Under the pieces are notes generated by a model. It saw only the letters and a list, made by a program, of their open reading frames with translations. It was not told where the DNA came from and did not search any database. A stretch of 22,719 nt of DNA from Prevotellaceae bacterium (lineage in GTDB: Bacteria; Bacteroidota; Bacteroidia; Bacteroidales; UBA932), in assembly GCA_031268055.1 (NCBI GenBank), contig JAIRXY010000035.1, forward strand, positions 1 through 22,719. The letters are read 5' to 3'. Position 1 is the first letter of the stretch. Every line of letters begins with the position of its first letter. Positions 1-8,021 of this stretch are shown here, one piece after another. The position numbers were made by a program, and so were the translations under genes.

Positions 1-1
1 A

Positions 2-883
2 AGAGAAGACGATATAGTAAACGACGTAAACGACTACACGGCTACGACCTCCGACCACCTCCCCGTGAGCGCAACGCTCGCCTTTGGCAAGGTGGGGCAC
101 GACCTCCCCGTGCCCGACCTCTACACCGTTAAGTACGACGACGGAGCAAGCTTTGACCTGCCTGTATACAACACGGGCAACCAGACGCTTAGCTACGCCA
201 TCGACAGCGGCGTTATTGCTTCGCTCAGCAACCGAAGGGTAACGTTTTTTGACACAGGCGTGGTGCGCATGGTGGTTTGGCAGCCGGGGAGCGTTTCTTA
301 CACGCCTGCCGCCAAATTTTTCCACATACGGGTGACAAGCCGTGACGTTGCCCCCCAAATTATCGTTCAACCTGTGGGGCAAAGTGTAGCGCTGCGAGCA
401 ACGGCTGTTTTCTCCGTGCAGGCAACCGGCACTGCGCTGCTCTACCAATGGAAAAAAGACGGCCAAAAGATTGCAGGAGCAACATCGTTCCGGCACGTTG
501 TGAGCAACGCCAACAATCCGAACATTGGCTACTACTCATGCGAGGTGAGGAACAGCATGGGCAGCGTAGCGTCGCAGGCAGCGCCGCTATGCGTGAACAC
601 CAGCTGCCCAACCTTAACCACCGCTGTGGATAAAACCGTATTTGAAAGGCATATCAGGCTATACCCCAACCCTGTGCAGCAAATGCTTTTTATAGAAAGC
701 GGTGCCGGAAATATCGCCGAGGTGCGCATATACAGCGCCAGCGGAGCAATGGTTTACAGGCAGCAAGGCATACATGCGCCTACGCTAAGCGTCAACACAT
801 CCGGCTGGGAAAGCGGCATTTACGTAGCGGCTATGGTATCGGACAAGGGAGAAAAAACGGCTAAAACGCTGGTAAAGAAATAA
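2..883 (+). CDS. C-terminal part of a T9SS-secreted nuclease-like protein with Ig-like domain (5' partial)
   Basis: The reading frame is open from base 2 to the TAA at 881-883, so the gene starts outside the window; the GTG at base 65 is internal. The first residues include TTSDHLPVSATLAF. SDHxPV is the closing motif of the endonuclease/exonuclease/phosphatase fold and carries its catalytic Asp-His, so the missing part is probably a secreted nuclease or phosphatase. About residues 115-198 of the fragment form an Ig-like domain, with Trp in YQWKKDG and the YYSC cysteine. The last ~75 residues, from LYPNPV to the terminal KTLVKK, form a Por-type C-terminal sorting domain, which directs export through the type IX system and anchoring at the cell surface. 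The domain order nuclease, Ig, sorting signal is typical of secreted Bacteroidetes enzymes. The sorting domain is clear; the nuclease call rests on one short motif. Confidence 0.75.
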   Translation, partial: REDDIVNDVNDYTATTSDHLPVSATLAFGKVGHDLPVPDLYTVKYDDGASFDLPVYNTGNQTLSYAIDSGVIASLSNRRVTFFDTGVVRMVVWQPGSVSYTPAAKFFHIRVTSRDVAPQIIVQPVGQSVALRATAVFSVQATGTALLYQWKKDGQKIAGATSFRHVVSNANNPNIGYYSCEVRNSMGSVASQAAPLCVNTSCPTLTTAVDKTVFERHIRLYPNPVQQMLFIESGAGNIAEVRIYSASGAMVYRQQGIHAPTLSVNTSGWESGIYVAAMVSDKGEKTAKTLVKK

Positions 884-898
884 ATTTTTTGAATTTTA

Positions 899-968
899 GA
901 TTTTGGATTTTGGATTTTGAAACCTACAGCTTTTGATTACGATGCATATTCTTAATTCTTAATTCTTA
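899..968. repeat. Two AT-rich seven-base tandem repeat tracts
   Basis: The gap between the secreted protein gene and the activase-related gene holds gattttg three times in tandem (899-919) and attctta three times in tandem (948-968). A looser copy, gaatttta, precedes the first tract. An in-frame stop (967-969) lies in the second tract, so the downstream gene cannot be extended upstream through it. Similar seven-base units recur at 4701-4714 and 22677-22718. No promoter with the Bacteroidetes consensus was found here. Confidence 0.8.
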
Positions 969-984
969 ATTAAACTTTAACATC

Positions 985-3486
985 ATGCTTTTATTAGAAA
1001 ATATCAACGAGGTAGATAAGCACAAGAAAAAGCAGCTTATCTGTAAGGGTTGCGAGAATCACTGCACTATCAATAGGTTTGAGTTTGGCAACGGCAACGT
1101 ATTCTTTGGCGGGAACAAGTGCGAGCGCATTTTTTCGAGCAAAGGCAAAATCGGCGAAAAGGGCTTCAACCTGCTGCGCTACAAGTACGACCTGCTGTTT
1201 GGCAACGCCGTAACGGTGCGCGCCGACTTCGATACGCTTACCATTGGCATACCCCGCGCGCTGAACGTATACGAGAATTTTCCGTTTTGGAGCACGCTGC
1301 TTACGCAGTGCGGCGCCAACGTGGTGCTCTCAAGCCCATCGACTATGGCGCTGTACGAAAAGGGCATGGGCACGGTGATGAGCGACAACATTTGCTTTCC
1401 GGCAAAGCTGGTGCACGGGCATATCTTTGACCTCGCGGAAAAAAAAGTCGACCGCATTTTTATGCCGATGGTGTTTCACGAAAAAGAAACCGCTCCGGCT
1501 CACAACACCTTCAACTGCCCCATTGTGACGGGCTACGCCGAGGTTGTAAAAAGCGCCGTTAACCCCAAAAAGCGGTGGAACATCAGCGTAGATACCCCTA
1601 CCGTCACTTTTCGCGATGAGGCGCTGCTCAAGGCCGCCTGCCGCGAGTACATCGAGTCGCTCCGGGAGCACGGGCTAAAGGTGTCGGCTTCGCTGTTCAA
1701 CCGTGCGTTTGGCGAAGCCCTCGCAGCGCAGCATAGCTTCAAGGAGGCTGTTAAGGCCAAGGGCAATGAAATCATCGAAAAATCAATACGCGATGACAAG
1801 CAGCTGATGGTCATCGCCGGCAGGCCATACCACGTTGACCCGCTCATTAACCAGCAAACGGCGGAGATACTGACGGAGCTGGGCGCCAACGTGGTGACCG
1901 AAGATGTGCTGCCTAACGTGGAAAACGAAAAGACCGACCTCTACCTGTCGCAGTGGGGGTACCCCGCCCGCATTACCAACGCTTCCAAGTGGGTGGCCGC
2001 CCAGCCGTCGAACGTGCGTTTGGTGCAGCTCAACTCGTTTGGCTGCGGCCCCGACGCTATCATCACCGACGAGGTGAAGGAGGTGCTGCAAACCGCAGGC
2101 AAGAACAACAACCTGATTCGCGTGGACGAAATCAGCAGCACCGGCTCCATCCGCCTGCGGCTGCGGTCGGTGGTGGAGTTTGCCAAGTACAGCGACAAAA
2201 AGCTGCGGCCAAGCGGCAAGCAGCGCCGCACCACCAAGCTGTTTACGCAGGAAGACCAAAAGCGCACCATCATCGCGCCGCTTTTTTCCGACATATACTC
2301 CCGCCTGTTTCCGCCGCTGTTCAAGCTCAGCGGCTACCACCTGCACACGCTGCCCGTAACCGACGGCCAAGCCGTTGACGAGGGCATGCGCCACGCCAAC
2401 AACGAAATATGCTACCCTGCCATCACCGTTATTGGCGACGTTATAAAGGCGCTCAAGTCGGGCAGCTTTGACTTGGCAAACACAGCGGTGGGCATCACCC
2501 AGACGGGCGGACAGTGCCGCGCCTCAAACTACCTGCCGCTGATAAAAAAAGCGATGGTCAACGCCGGATTTGAGCAGATTCCCGTTATTTCGGTTACCAC
2601 CGCCGCCGGGCTGCACGAGCAACCCGGCTTTAGCATTCCGTGGACAAAAATTATTCGCCCGTTCCTTGCCTCCCTCATCTGCGCCGACGAGCTCTCGAAA
2701 ATGCACTACGCTACCGTTTTTCGCGAGGTAAACAAGGGCGAATCGCGCAGGCTGCTCGACGGCTACCTTGATAAGCTGGAAAAAGCTATCGAAAATCATG
2801 GAAAGCCGAGCGATATCTACCGGCTTCTGGAGCAAGCCGTGGACGACTTCAACAAGGTGCCCGTGCAGCAGGGGAACTTTGCCAAGGTGGGCGTGGTGGG
2901 CGAAATATACCTCAAGTACAACGCCTTTGCCAACCTCAACATCGTAGACTGGCTCAACAATCAGGGTATAGAGGTGATTGTTCCGTCGCTGCTGGACTTT
3001 TTTATTCAGGACTTTGTCAACCTTGACGTGAACAAAGCGGCCAACCTCGATACGCGTACCCTCAGAGGCCGGTTGGCCGGATACGTGCTGCGCAGGTACC
3101 TCAACTACTACTTCTTCCATGCCGAGCGAATAAGCCGCAGCTTCCGCTTTCACCGCCCCAAGCACAGCATTGACGAGCTGGCGCAGCTGGCCTCAAAAAT
3201 CGTCAACCTTGCCCACCAGTACGGCGAGGGATGGCTCATTCCGGGCGAAATAAGCGCATTTGCCAACGAGGGCATACACAACGTGGTGAGCCTGCAACCC
3301 TTTGGCTGCATTGCCAACCAAATTATCTCGAAGGGTGTAGAAAAGCGAATGAAGGACAAGTACCCCAAGCTAAACCTCCTCTTCCTCGACTTCGACGCGG
3401 GTACAAGCGAGGTTAACGTATTCAACCGCCTCTACTTCATGGTAAAGGCGGCAAAGGAAGAGGCCGCAGGGCGGCTGAGCAGCTGA
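985..3486 (+). CDS. Acyl-CoA dehydratase activase-related protein (DUF2229-type), without the ATPase domains
   Basis: The 833-residue protein matches the C-terminal part of the long (~1,400 aa) 2-hydroxyacyl-CoA dehydratase activase proteins of Bacteroidetes and Clostridia. It begins with a Cys cluster, C20xxC23xxxC27 and C46, and continues with a DUF2229-type region (IGIPRALNVYENFPFW, NICFPAKLVHGH). Further conserved Cys motifs follow: FGCGPDA, NEICYPA, GGQCRASNY and FGCIANQ near the end. In the long family members this part follows two BadF/BcrA-type ATPase domains; neither is present here. The ATG at 985 is the first start after an in-frame stop at 967-969. No dehydratase subunits flank it; the next gene starts 54 bp downstream. 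Family members are presumed to bind Fe-S and take part in radical dehydration of 2-hydroxyacyl-CoA, but the function of this stand-alone form is not known to me. Confidence 0.8.
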   Translation: MLLLENINEVDKHKKKQLICKGCENHCTINRFEFGNGNVFFGGNKCERIFSSKGKIGEKGFNLLRYKYDLLFGNAVTVRADFDTLTIGIPRALNVYENFPFWSTLLTQCGANVVLSSPSTMALYEKGMGTVMSDNICFPAKLVHGHIFDLAEKKVDRIFMPMVFHEKETAPAHNTFNCPIVTGYAEVVKSAVNPKKRWNISVDTPTVTFRDEALLKAACREYIESLREHGLKVSASLFNRAFGEALAAQHSFKEAVKAKGNEIIEKSIRDDKQLMVIAGRPYHVDPLINQQTAEILTELGANVVTEDVLPNVENEKTDLYLSQWGYPARITNASKWVAAQPSNVRLVQLNSFGCGPDAIITDEVKEVLQTAGKNNNLIRVDEISSTGSIRLRLRSVVEFAKYSDKKLRPSGKQRRTTKLFTQEDQKRTIIAPLFSDIYSRLFPPLFKLSGYHLHTLPVTDGQAVDEGMRHANNEICYPAITVIGDVIKALKSGSFDLANTAVGITQTGGQCRASNYLPLIKKAMVNAGFEQIPVISVTTAAGLHEQPGFSIPWTKIIRPFLASLICADELSKMHYATVFREVNKGESRRLLDGYLDKLEKAIENHGKPSDIYRLLEQAVDDFNKVPVQQGNFAKVGVVGEIYLKYNAFANLNIVDWLNNQGIEVIVPSLLDFFIQDFVNLDVNKAANLDTRTLRGRLAGYVLRRYLNYYFFHAERISRSFRFHRPKHSIDELAQLASKIVNLAHQYGEGWLIPGEISAFANEGIHNVVSLQPFGCIANQIISKGVEKRMKDKYPKLNLLFLDFDAGTSEVNVFNRLYFMVKAAKEEAAGRLSS

Positions 3487-3539
3487 GAATTTAAAGCCTT
3501 ACCTTAACCTTTTTACCAGATCCTTTAATCACAAGCTTT

Positions 3540-4715
3540 ATGCAAAAAAATTACAACTTTGACAAAGTAACAGATCGGCGCGGCACTAACGCGCTAAAGG
3601 TAGAGGCGCTGCAAGCAAGGTACGGTTGTGCCGACTTGATTCCGCTGTGGGTTGCCGACATGGATTTTGAAACGCCTCCTTTCATCGTCGACGCTCTCCG
3701 CGCGCGGGTGGAGCATCCTATCTTTGGGTATACGCAGCTCCCGCAGCGCTACTGGCCGCTCATCATCAGCTGGCTGGAGGAGCTGCACGGGTGGACGGTG
3801 AAGCAGGAGTGGCTGTGCTACATTCCCGGAATCGTTACGGGCATTGGGCTTGCCCTAAACGTCTTTACGGACAAGGGCGACAAGGTCATTATCCAGCCGC
3901 CGGTGTACCACCCCTTTCGCCTTGTTCCCGAAGCCAACGGGCGCACAGTAGCCTACAACCCCCTAAAGCTGGCGGGCGACAGCTACGAAATGGACTTTGA
4001 GCAGCTGGAGCGCCTCATCGACGATAAGTGCAAGCTCCTCATCCTTGCCAACCCGCACAACCCGGGCGGCGTTGTCTGGAGCCGCGAAACCCTGTCGAAG
4101 CTTGCCGACATCTGCGCGCGCCGCCGTGTGCCGGTGATTGCGGACGAAATTCACGCAGACATGGCGCTATTCGGCAGCAAGCACACTCCGTTTGCCTCTG
4201 TTTCGGAGGCGGCGGCGCAAAACAGCATCACGTTCAACGCGCCGTCAAAAACGTTCAACATTGCAGGGCTGATGAGCTCCTTTGCGGTCATCCCCAACGC
4301 CTCCATCCGCGCGCGCTTTTACGCGTGGCTACGGGCAAACGAGCTCAGCGACCCAACCATCTTTGCCGCTGTTGCCACCGAAGCTGCTTACGCGCACGGG
4401 CGCGAGTGGCTAAAGCAAATGCTGGCGTACGTTGAGGGAAACTTTGGCTACGTGGAGCAGTTCTTTGCAGAGCATATCCCCGCTATCAGGGCAATGAAGC
4501 CGCAGGCATCGTTTCTGGTGTGGCTGGACTGCCGCAAGCTGGGCTTAGGCCACACCGCGCTGATAGACCTCTTTGTCAGCAAGGCAAAGCTGGCGCTAAA
4601 CGACGGCGAAATGTTTGGCCCCGGCGGTGAAGGATTCATGCGCCTCAACATCGGAACGCCCCGCAGCACGCTGGAGCTCGCCATGAAAAGGCTGAAGGAA
4701 AATTTTGAATTTTGA
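3540..4715 (+). CDS. PatB/MalY-type PLP-dependent C-S lyase (cystathionine beta-lyase-like aminotransferase)
   Basis: A 391-residue fold-type I PLP enzyme of the MalY/PatB subgroup, which usually cleaves cystathionine or other cysteine S-conjugates to pyruvate, ammonia and a thiol in the cytoplasm. Visible marks are the N-terminal LIPLWVADMDFETPP, the NPHNPGG loop, ADEIHAD (Asp to the pyridine nitrogen) and APSKTFNIAGL with the PLP lysine at K237. The C-terminal FMRLNIGTPR carries the Arg that binds the substrate carboxylate. Length is normal for the family. The start at 3540 fits the family N-terminus (NYNFDKVTDRRGTN). The gene lies 53 bp after the activase-related gene on the same strand and may be co-transcribed with it. 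The last codons and stop lie in a doubled seven-base repeat. Family is certain; substrate is inferred. Confidence 0.9.
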   Translation: MQKNYNFDKVTDRRGTNALKVEALQARYGCADLIPLWVADMDFETPPFIVDALRARVEHPIFGYTQLPQRYWPLIISWLEELHGWTVKQEWLCYIPGIVTGIGLALNVFTDKGDKVIIQPPVYHPFRLVPEANGRTVAYNPLKLAGDSYEMDFEQLERLIDDKCKLLILANPHNPGGVVWSRETLSKLADICARRRVPVIADEIHADMALFGSKHTPFASVSEAAAQNSITFNAPSKTFNIAGLMSSFAVIPNASIRARFYAWLRANELSDPTIFAAVATEAAYAHGREWLKQMLAYVEGNFGYVEQFFAEHIPAIRAMKPQASFLVWLDCRKLGLGHTALIDLFVSKAKLALNDGEMFGPGGEGFMRLNIGTPRSTLELAMKRLKENFEF

Positions 4716-5075
4716 ATGCCGTGCGCTACCATTGGTAGCACGCGGATGAAGCGGATTTAACGGATAAAAACGGATAAATCCTCAATTTTTGCGAAGACGC
4801 GGCATGTGCAGGAGATCTGGCATGCCGCGTTTCTATTCAAAGTCACTATAAACCGACAAAATACAATTGTCGGATAGCCAATGCATATTTTTAATGGACG
4901 CTATTAGAAAATTTCCGATGTAGCAATTTGATTATGAATTAATATGCTAATGGACATTTTGGGATAAATACGTGACACCTTGTTCACCGTCCCGTATAGG
5001 ATTGGGGTAGGGTGGGGTGGATGTATTTCGCTTTTTACCAACATTCTGTCTCTACGACACAGAGAGCTTACGCTG
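4716..5075. other. Gene-free convergent gap with hairpins and short direct repeats
   Basis: This 360-bp stretch separates the plus-strand PatB gene from the minus-strand rhamnosidase gene, so both transcripts must end here. It holds a short hairpin (gctacc/ggtagc, 4725-4739), a run of related units (gcggat, cggataa, cggataaa; about 4742-4780), a 10-bp hairpin at 4797-4830 and a 7-bp hairpin (ccgacaa/ttgtcgg, 4853-4873). The rest, about 4880-5075, is AT-rich with no convincing ORF, RNA gene or promoter. Confidence 0.7.
4797..4830. terminator. Perfect 10-bp hairpin, possible bidirectional terminator
   Basis: acgcggcatg at 4797-4806 is the exact reverse complement of catgccgcgt at 4821-4830, with a 14-nt loop. 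It sits about 80 bp after the PatB stop and 245 bp after the rhamnosidase stop, between convergent genes. The following bases on the plus strand (ttctatt) are only partly T-rich, so it is a weak example of an intrinsic terminator. Confidence 0.45.
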
Positions 5076-7781
5076 CTACTTGCCGACATCGAAGGTGAAT
5101 GTTCCTGCCGTCAAATTTATAACTTTTTCCCCCTCTGTCGAGTCGGGAAGATAAAGGGTAGCTGTTGCGTTTGGCGGTATGGTAACGCTGTATTTTACGG
5201 CGCTATTTTTGCGCGTCCATTTTGAAGCGATTGTGCCGTAGGGCGAGCGATATTGCGCCTCGAAGTGGTCGAGGCCGTCAACAAAGTTAGGTCGCAAAAT
5301 GGTGTGCTTGAAGCCGGGCTGCCGATGGTCGGGGAAAATTCCGCCCAGCCCCTTGTAAAACCACGCCCCTATTTCGCCAAACATCATGTGGTTGTCGGAA
5401 ATGTCGCGGGTAGCGTTCAAGTCCCAATTTTCGAGCAGGGTTGTCGCGCCGTTTTCAATCCACCATCCCCAGGACGGATAGGTATTTTGTACGGCAATTT
5501 TGTACGCTGCATCGGCGTAGCCGTTTTCGCTCAAGGCGTTGAGAAGGGCTTTTGCTCCCAAAACGCCTACATCAAGGTGAAAACCGGTTTCTTCTACTTT
5601 TGCCGCCAGATTTTGCGCTACTTTGGCTACCAGCTCGTCCGGCGCCACATGCCAGTAGAGCGGGACGCTCAGCTCGGTTTGAGAGCCAGAGGCGTAAATG
5701 CCGGCTTCGCGGTTGAGGAATTTGTTGTTGATGGCATTTTTTATTTTTTCTGCCAAAGCCGAGTATTGCTTTTCGTCTTCCTTTTTTCCGAATAGCTTCG
5801 CGGCTTGGGCTAAAATATTGGCGTCAACATAGTAGTAAACCGACGAGGTAAGCTCTTTGTTCGATGGCGAACGTACCGGAACCCAATCTCCCCGCCCAAA
5901 AGTTGTCAGGCCGTCGGGGTAGGTTTTATTGACGTAATCGACGTAGCGCTTTATGTTCTCGTAGCAGTCGGACAGCAGCTTGCTATCGCCGTAGAAGAGG
6001 TAAATATTCCAGGGAATAATGGCAATGGTGCTTGTCCAGTCGAGCCCGTTGTCGGTACCGTAGCCCCAGCCGCCGGTGGGGATGATGTCGGGCAGTACGC
6101 CGTCTGCCCGTTGTTCATCGCGGTGGTCGGCGAGCCACTTCTCGTAGACGGTGATAACGTCGAAGTTGTACAGCGCGGCTTCAATGGCAAAATGTCCGTC
6201 ACCCGTCCAGCCGTTTTTTTCGCGCTGCGGACAGTCGGTCGGGTAGCTCATCAGGTTTGAGAGAAAAGAATTGTTGGCGGCCTGCTGTAGCTTTTCAACC
6301 AGCGGATTGGAGGCGCTGATTTTTCCGATTTGCGCCACGTCGCTGTGCATAAAGCAGGCGGTCATACTGTTTTCATCCAGATTTACGGGCAGGCTTGCCG
6401 TTACTTCGACGTATCGAAAACCTTTGTAGTTGAAGCGGGGCATAAGCTCGTCGTCGCCGCCGCTCAGCGTAAGGATGTCGGTTTGAAACGGCTCTTTTTC
6501 CTTATCGCCGCGGTAGTAAACGTCTATGTTCGACAAGTCAAGATGTCCGTTCGCGTAAAGGCGTTCGCCATGCTTGAGCTTTACAACCGTTCCTTTTTCC
6601 CCTTTAATTTTCAGATGAACCACGCCCGCCATATTTTGTCCAAAGTCGAAGAGATAATTTTTGTCGTCGAATTTTTTGACGAATTTTGGTACGAACAGCT
6701 GCACGTTGCGGATGGGCTGCATTTGCTGCGCGGTAATATTCTCGGAGGGTGGCTGGCGCAGGCTTGCATTTTCCCAGCCCGCGTCGTTGAAATCGGTTGT
6801 GCTCCAGCCTTTTTGTTCGAGGTTAAAGTCCACGTGCTCGCCGGTGTAGATGCTGTTAAGAATCAACTCGCCTGTTGCGGTTTTCCAAGTCGTATCAGCT
6901 GGAATTGTTTCGGTAGTTCCGTCGGTATATGTAATGCGGATATCCATGCAAAAGGTGGGGCGATTTCGCCAAGGGGCACGGTCAAAGTCCCATACGGCGA
7001 GGCTTTGATGGTTATACCAGCCGTTGCCGAGCAGCACGCCAACCGCGTTTTTGCCCTGCACGAGCTGCGGCGTAATATCGTAAGCTACGTAGAGGTTCCG
7101 GCGGTCAAAGCGCGTGTAAGATGGGTCAAGGCGGTGGTTGCCTGTTTTGTTGCCGTTCACGTAGAGCTCGTAAAGTCCGGCGGCGGCAATGTAGGCGCGG
7201 GCGGATTGAATTTTCTTGCTGGCCGAAAATTGCTTTCGGAAGTACGGGGCAGGCTGGTAATCCTTGTTTTTACCGTCGTCAATCCAGCGGCCTTTCCAAT
7301 TTTTTACATTCATCATGCCCATTTCAAAAAAATTGGAGGGGAAAGAATGTTGCCTGCTTTGGTCATCCCAAATGGTTAACTTCCAGTAGTATCGGGTAAA
7401 CGGTTGCAGCGGTTTTCCGGCATATTCGAGCTGCATTTTGTCGGATGGCGCTTTGCCGGTATCCCACATTTCTCCCGCTCCGTTTTCTACAGACATGGAA
7501 TCTGTTCCCACTACAATGCGGTATGCGGTTTGCCTTGCACCCTGCCGCTTGTCGTCCATCTGCCACGAGAGGCGGGGCGCGGGGTTGTCTACTCCGAGCG
7601 GATTGCGGAGGTGGTCGGTTTTTCCGGCTGCAAGGCAGTGGATGAGGGGAAAGAGGAGCGCCGCTATAGGCAAAATTGTCCGTAAGCAAAAGCGTACGGT
7701 TAATAGCGTGGCGTTGTTGTCCTTGTCGGGACAAGCCGGAAGCTCCGGCTTACGAGTACGGGTAAAGTCTTTCATTTGCAT
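5076..7781 (-). CDS. Alpha-L-rhamnosidase, glycoside hydrolase family 78
   Basis: A 901-residue GH78 enzyme that removes terminal alpha-L-rhamnose from plant or microbial polysaccharides and glycosides. It has the N-terminal beta domain (NPLGVDNPAPRLSWQM), the rhamnosidase N domain (ARAYIAAAGLYELYVNG), the (alpha/alpha)6 barrel with C517PQREKNGWTGDG holding the conserved acidic residues, and the barrel end NHMMFGEIGAWFYKGLGGI with E803. A C-terminal beta domain follows. A hydrophobic signal segment lies at about residues 38-51 and could be cut after CLAA, giving a periplasmic or exported enzyme. It is preceded by an unusually long hydrophilic stretch (TRKPELPACPDKDNN) encoded over an 8-bp palindrome; no alternative ATG or GTG start lies between that stretch and the hydrophobic core. 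Met3 (7775) is an equally good start. No other polysaccharide-utilisation genes are adjacent. Confidence 0.92.
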   Translation of the reverse strand: MQMKDFTRTRKPELPACPDKDNNATLLTVRFCLRTILPIAALLFPLIHCLAAGKTDHLRNPLGVDNPAPRLSWQMDDKRQGARQTAYRIVVGTDSMSVENGAGEMWDTGKAPSDKMQLEYAGKPLQPFTRYYWKLTIWDDQSRQHSFPSNFFEMGMMNVKNWKGRWIDDGKNKDYQPAPYFRKQFSASKKIQSARAYIAAAGLYELYVNGNKTGNHRLDPSYTRFDRRNLYVAYDITPQLVQGKNAVGVLLGNGWYNHQSLAVWDFDRAPWRNRPTFCMDIRITYTDGTTETIPADTTWKTATGELILNSIYTGEHVDFNLEQKGWSTTDFNDAGWENASLRQPPSENITAQQMQPIRNVQLFVPKFVKKFDDKNYLFDFGQNMAGVVHLKIKGEKGTVVKLKHGERLYANGHLDLSNIDVYYRGDKEKEPFQTDILTLSGGDDELMPRFNYKGFRYVEVTASLPVNLDENSMTACFMHSDVAQIGKISASNPLVEKLQQAANNSFLSNLMSYPTDCPQREKNGWTGDGHFAIEAALYNFDVITVYEKWLADHRDEQRADGVLPDIIPTGGWGYGTDNGLDWTSTIAIIPWNIYLFYGDSKLLSDCYENIKRYVDYVNKTYPDGLTTFGRGDWVPVRSPSNKELTSSVYYYVDANILAQAAKLFGKKEDEKQYSALAEKIKNAINNKFLNREAGIYASGSQTELSVPLYWHVAPDELVAKVAQNLAAKVEETGFHLDVGVLGAKALLNALSENGYADAAYKIAVQNTYPSWGWWIENGATTLLENWDLNATRDISDNHMMFGEIGAWFYKGLGGIFPDHRQPGFKHTILRPNFVDGLDHFEAQYRSPYGTIASKWTRKNSAVKYSVTIPPNATATLYLPDSTEGEKVINLTAGTFTFDVGK
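7733..7751. repeat. 8-bp palindrome inside the rhamnosidase 5' coding end
   Basis: aagccgga (7733-7740), loop agc, tccggctt (7744-7751) form a perfect stem in the first 50 bases of the rhamnosidase gene. It encodes part of the odd hydrophilic extension before the signal peptide. It could be a small repeat element inserted in frame, or a hairpin affecting translation; neither can be told from the sequence alone. Confidence 0.6.
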
Positions 7782-8021
7782 TTAAATATTTTAGAATCAA
7801 GGAAAAAGGCAAAAAATTGCGATAGCCGATGTAATCAAATATTTAGCATGAAGTAGCTGGGCAAAACCCTTTGTGGGCGCAGCTTCATTCAAAATTCTCC
7901 ATACTACTCCGCAGCTCAAGCGCCAAGCAGCAAAAAACAGCCGAAGAAGGCAACAAAGTAAGAGCGCGGGGCAAAGCAAGTAGCCCCCCTCCCTTTGCGC
8001 CCTCTCCATCAGTCGTTTTGG

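Noticed and set aside
65..67. GTG at 65 as the start of the first gene
   Set aside because: The frame is open upstream to base 2 and the upstream residues complete a conserved SDHxPV nuclease motif, so the codon is internal.
4904..5089. 61-residue minus-strand ORF in the convergent gap
   Set aside because: It overlaps the rhamnosidase 3' end and has a random-looking composition.
6330..7379. 349-residue plus-strand ORF opposite the rhamnosidase gene
   Set aside because: The minus strand encodes an unmistakable GH78 enzyme through the whole stretch; the antisense frame has no recognisable motif.
7797..8009. 70-residue minus-strand ORF in the gap between the rhamnosidase and histone-like genes
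   Set aside because: Cys/Leu-rich low-quality frame with no start context or motif; the gap looks non-coding.
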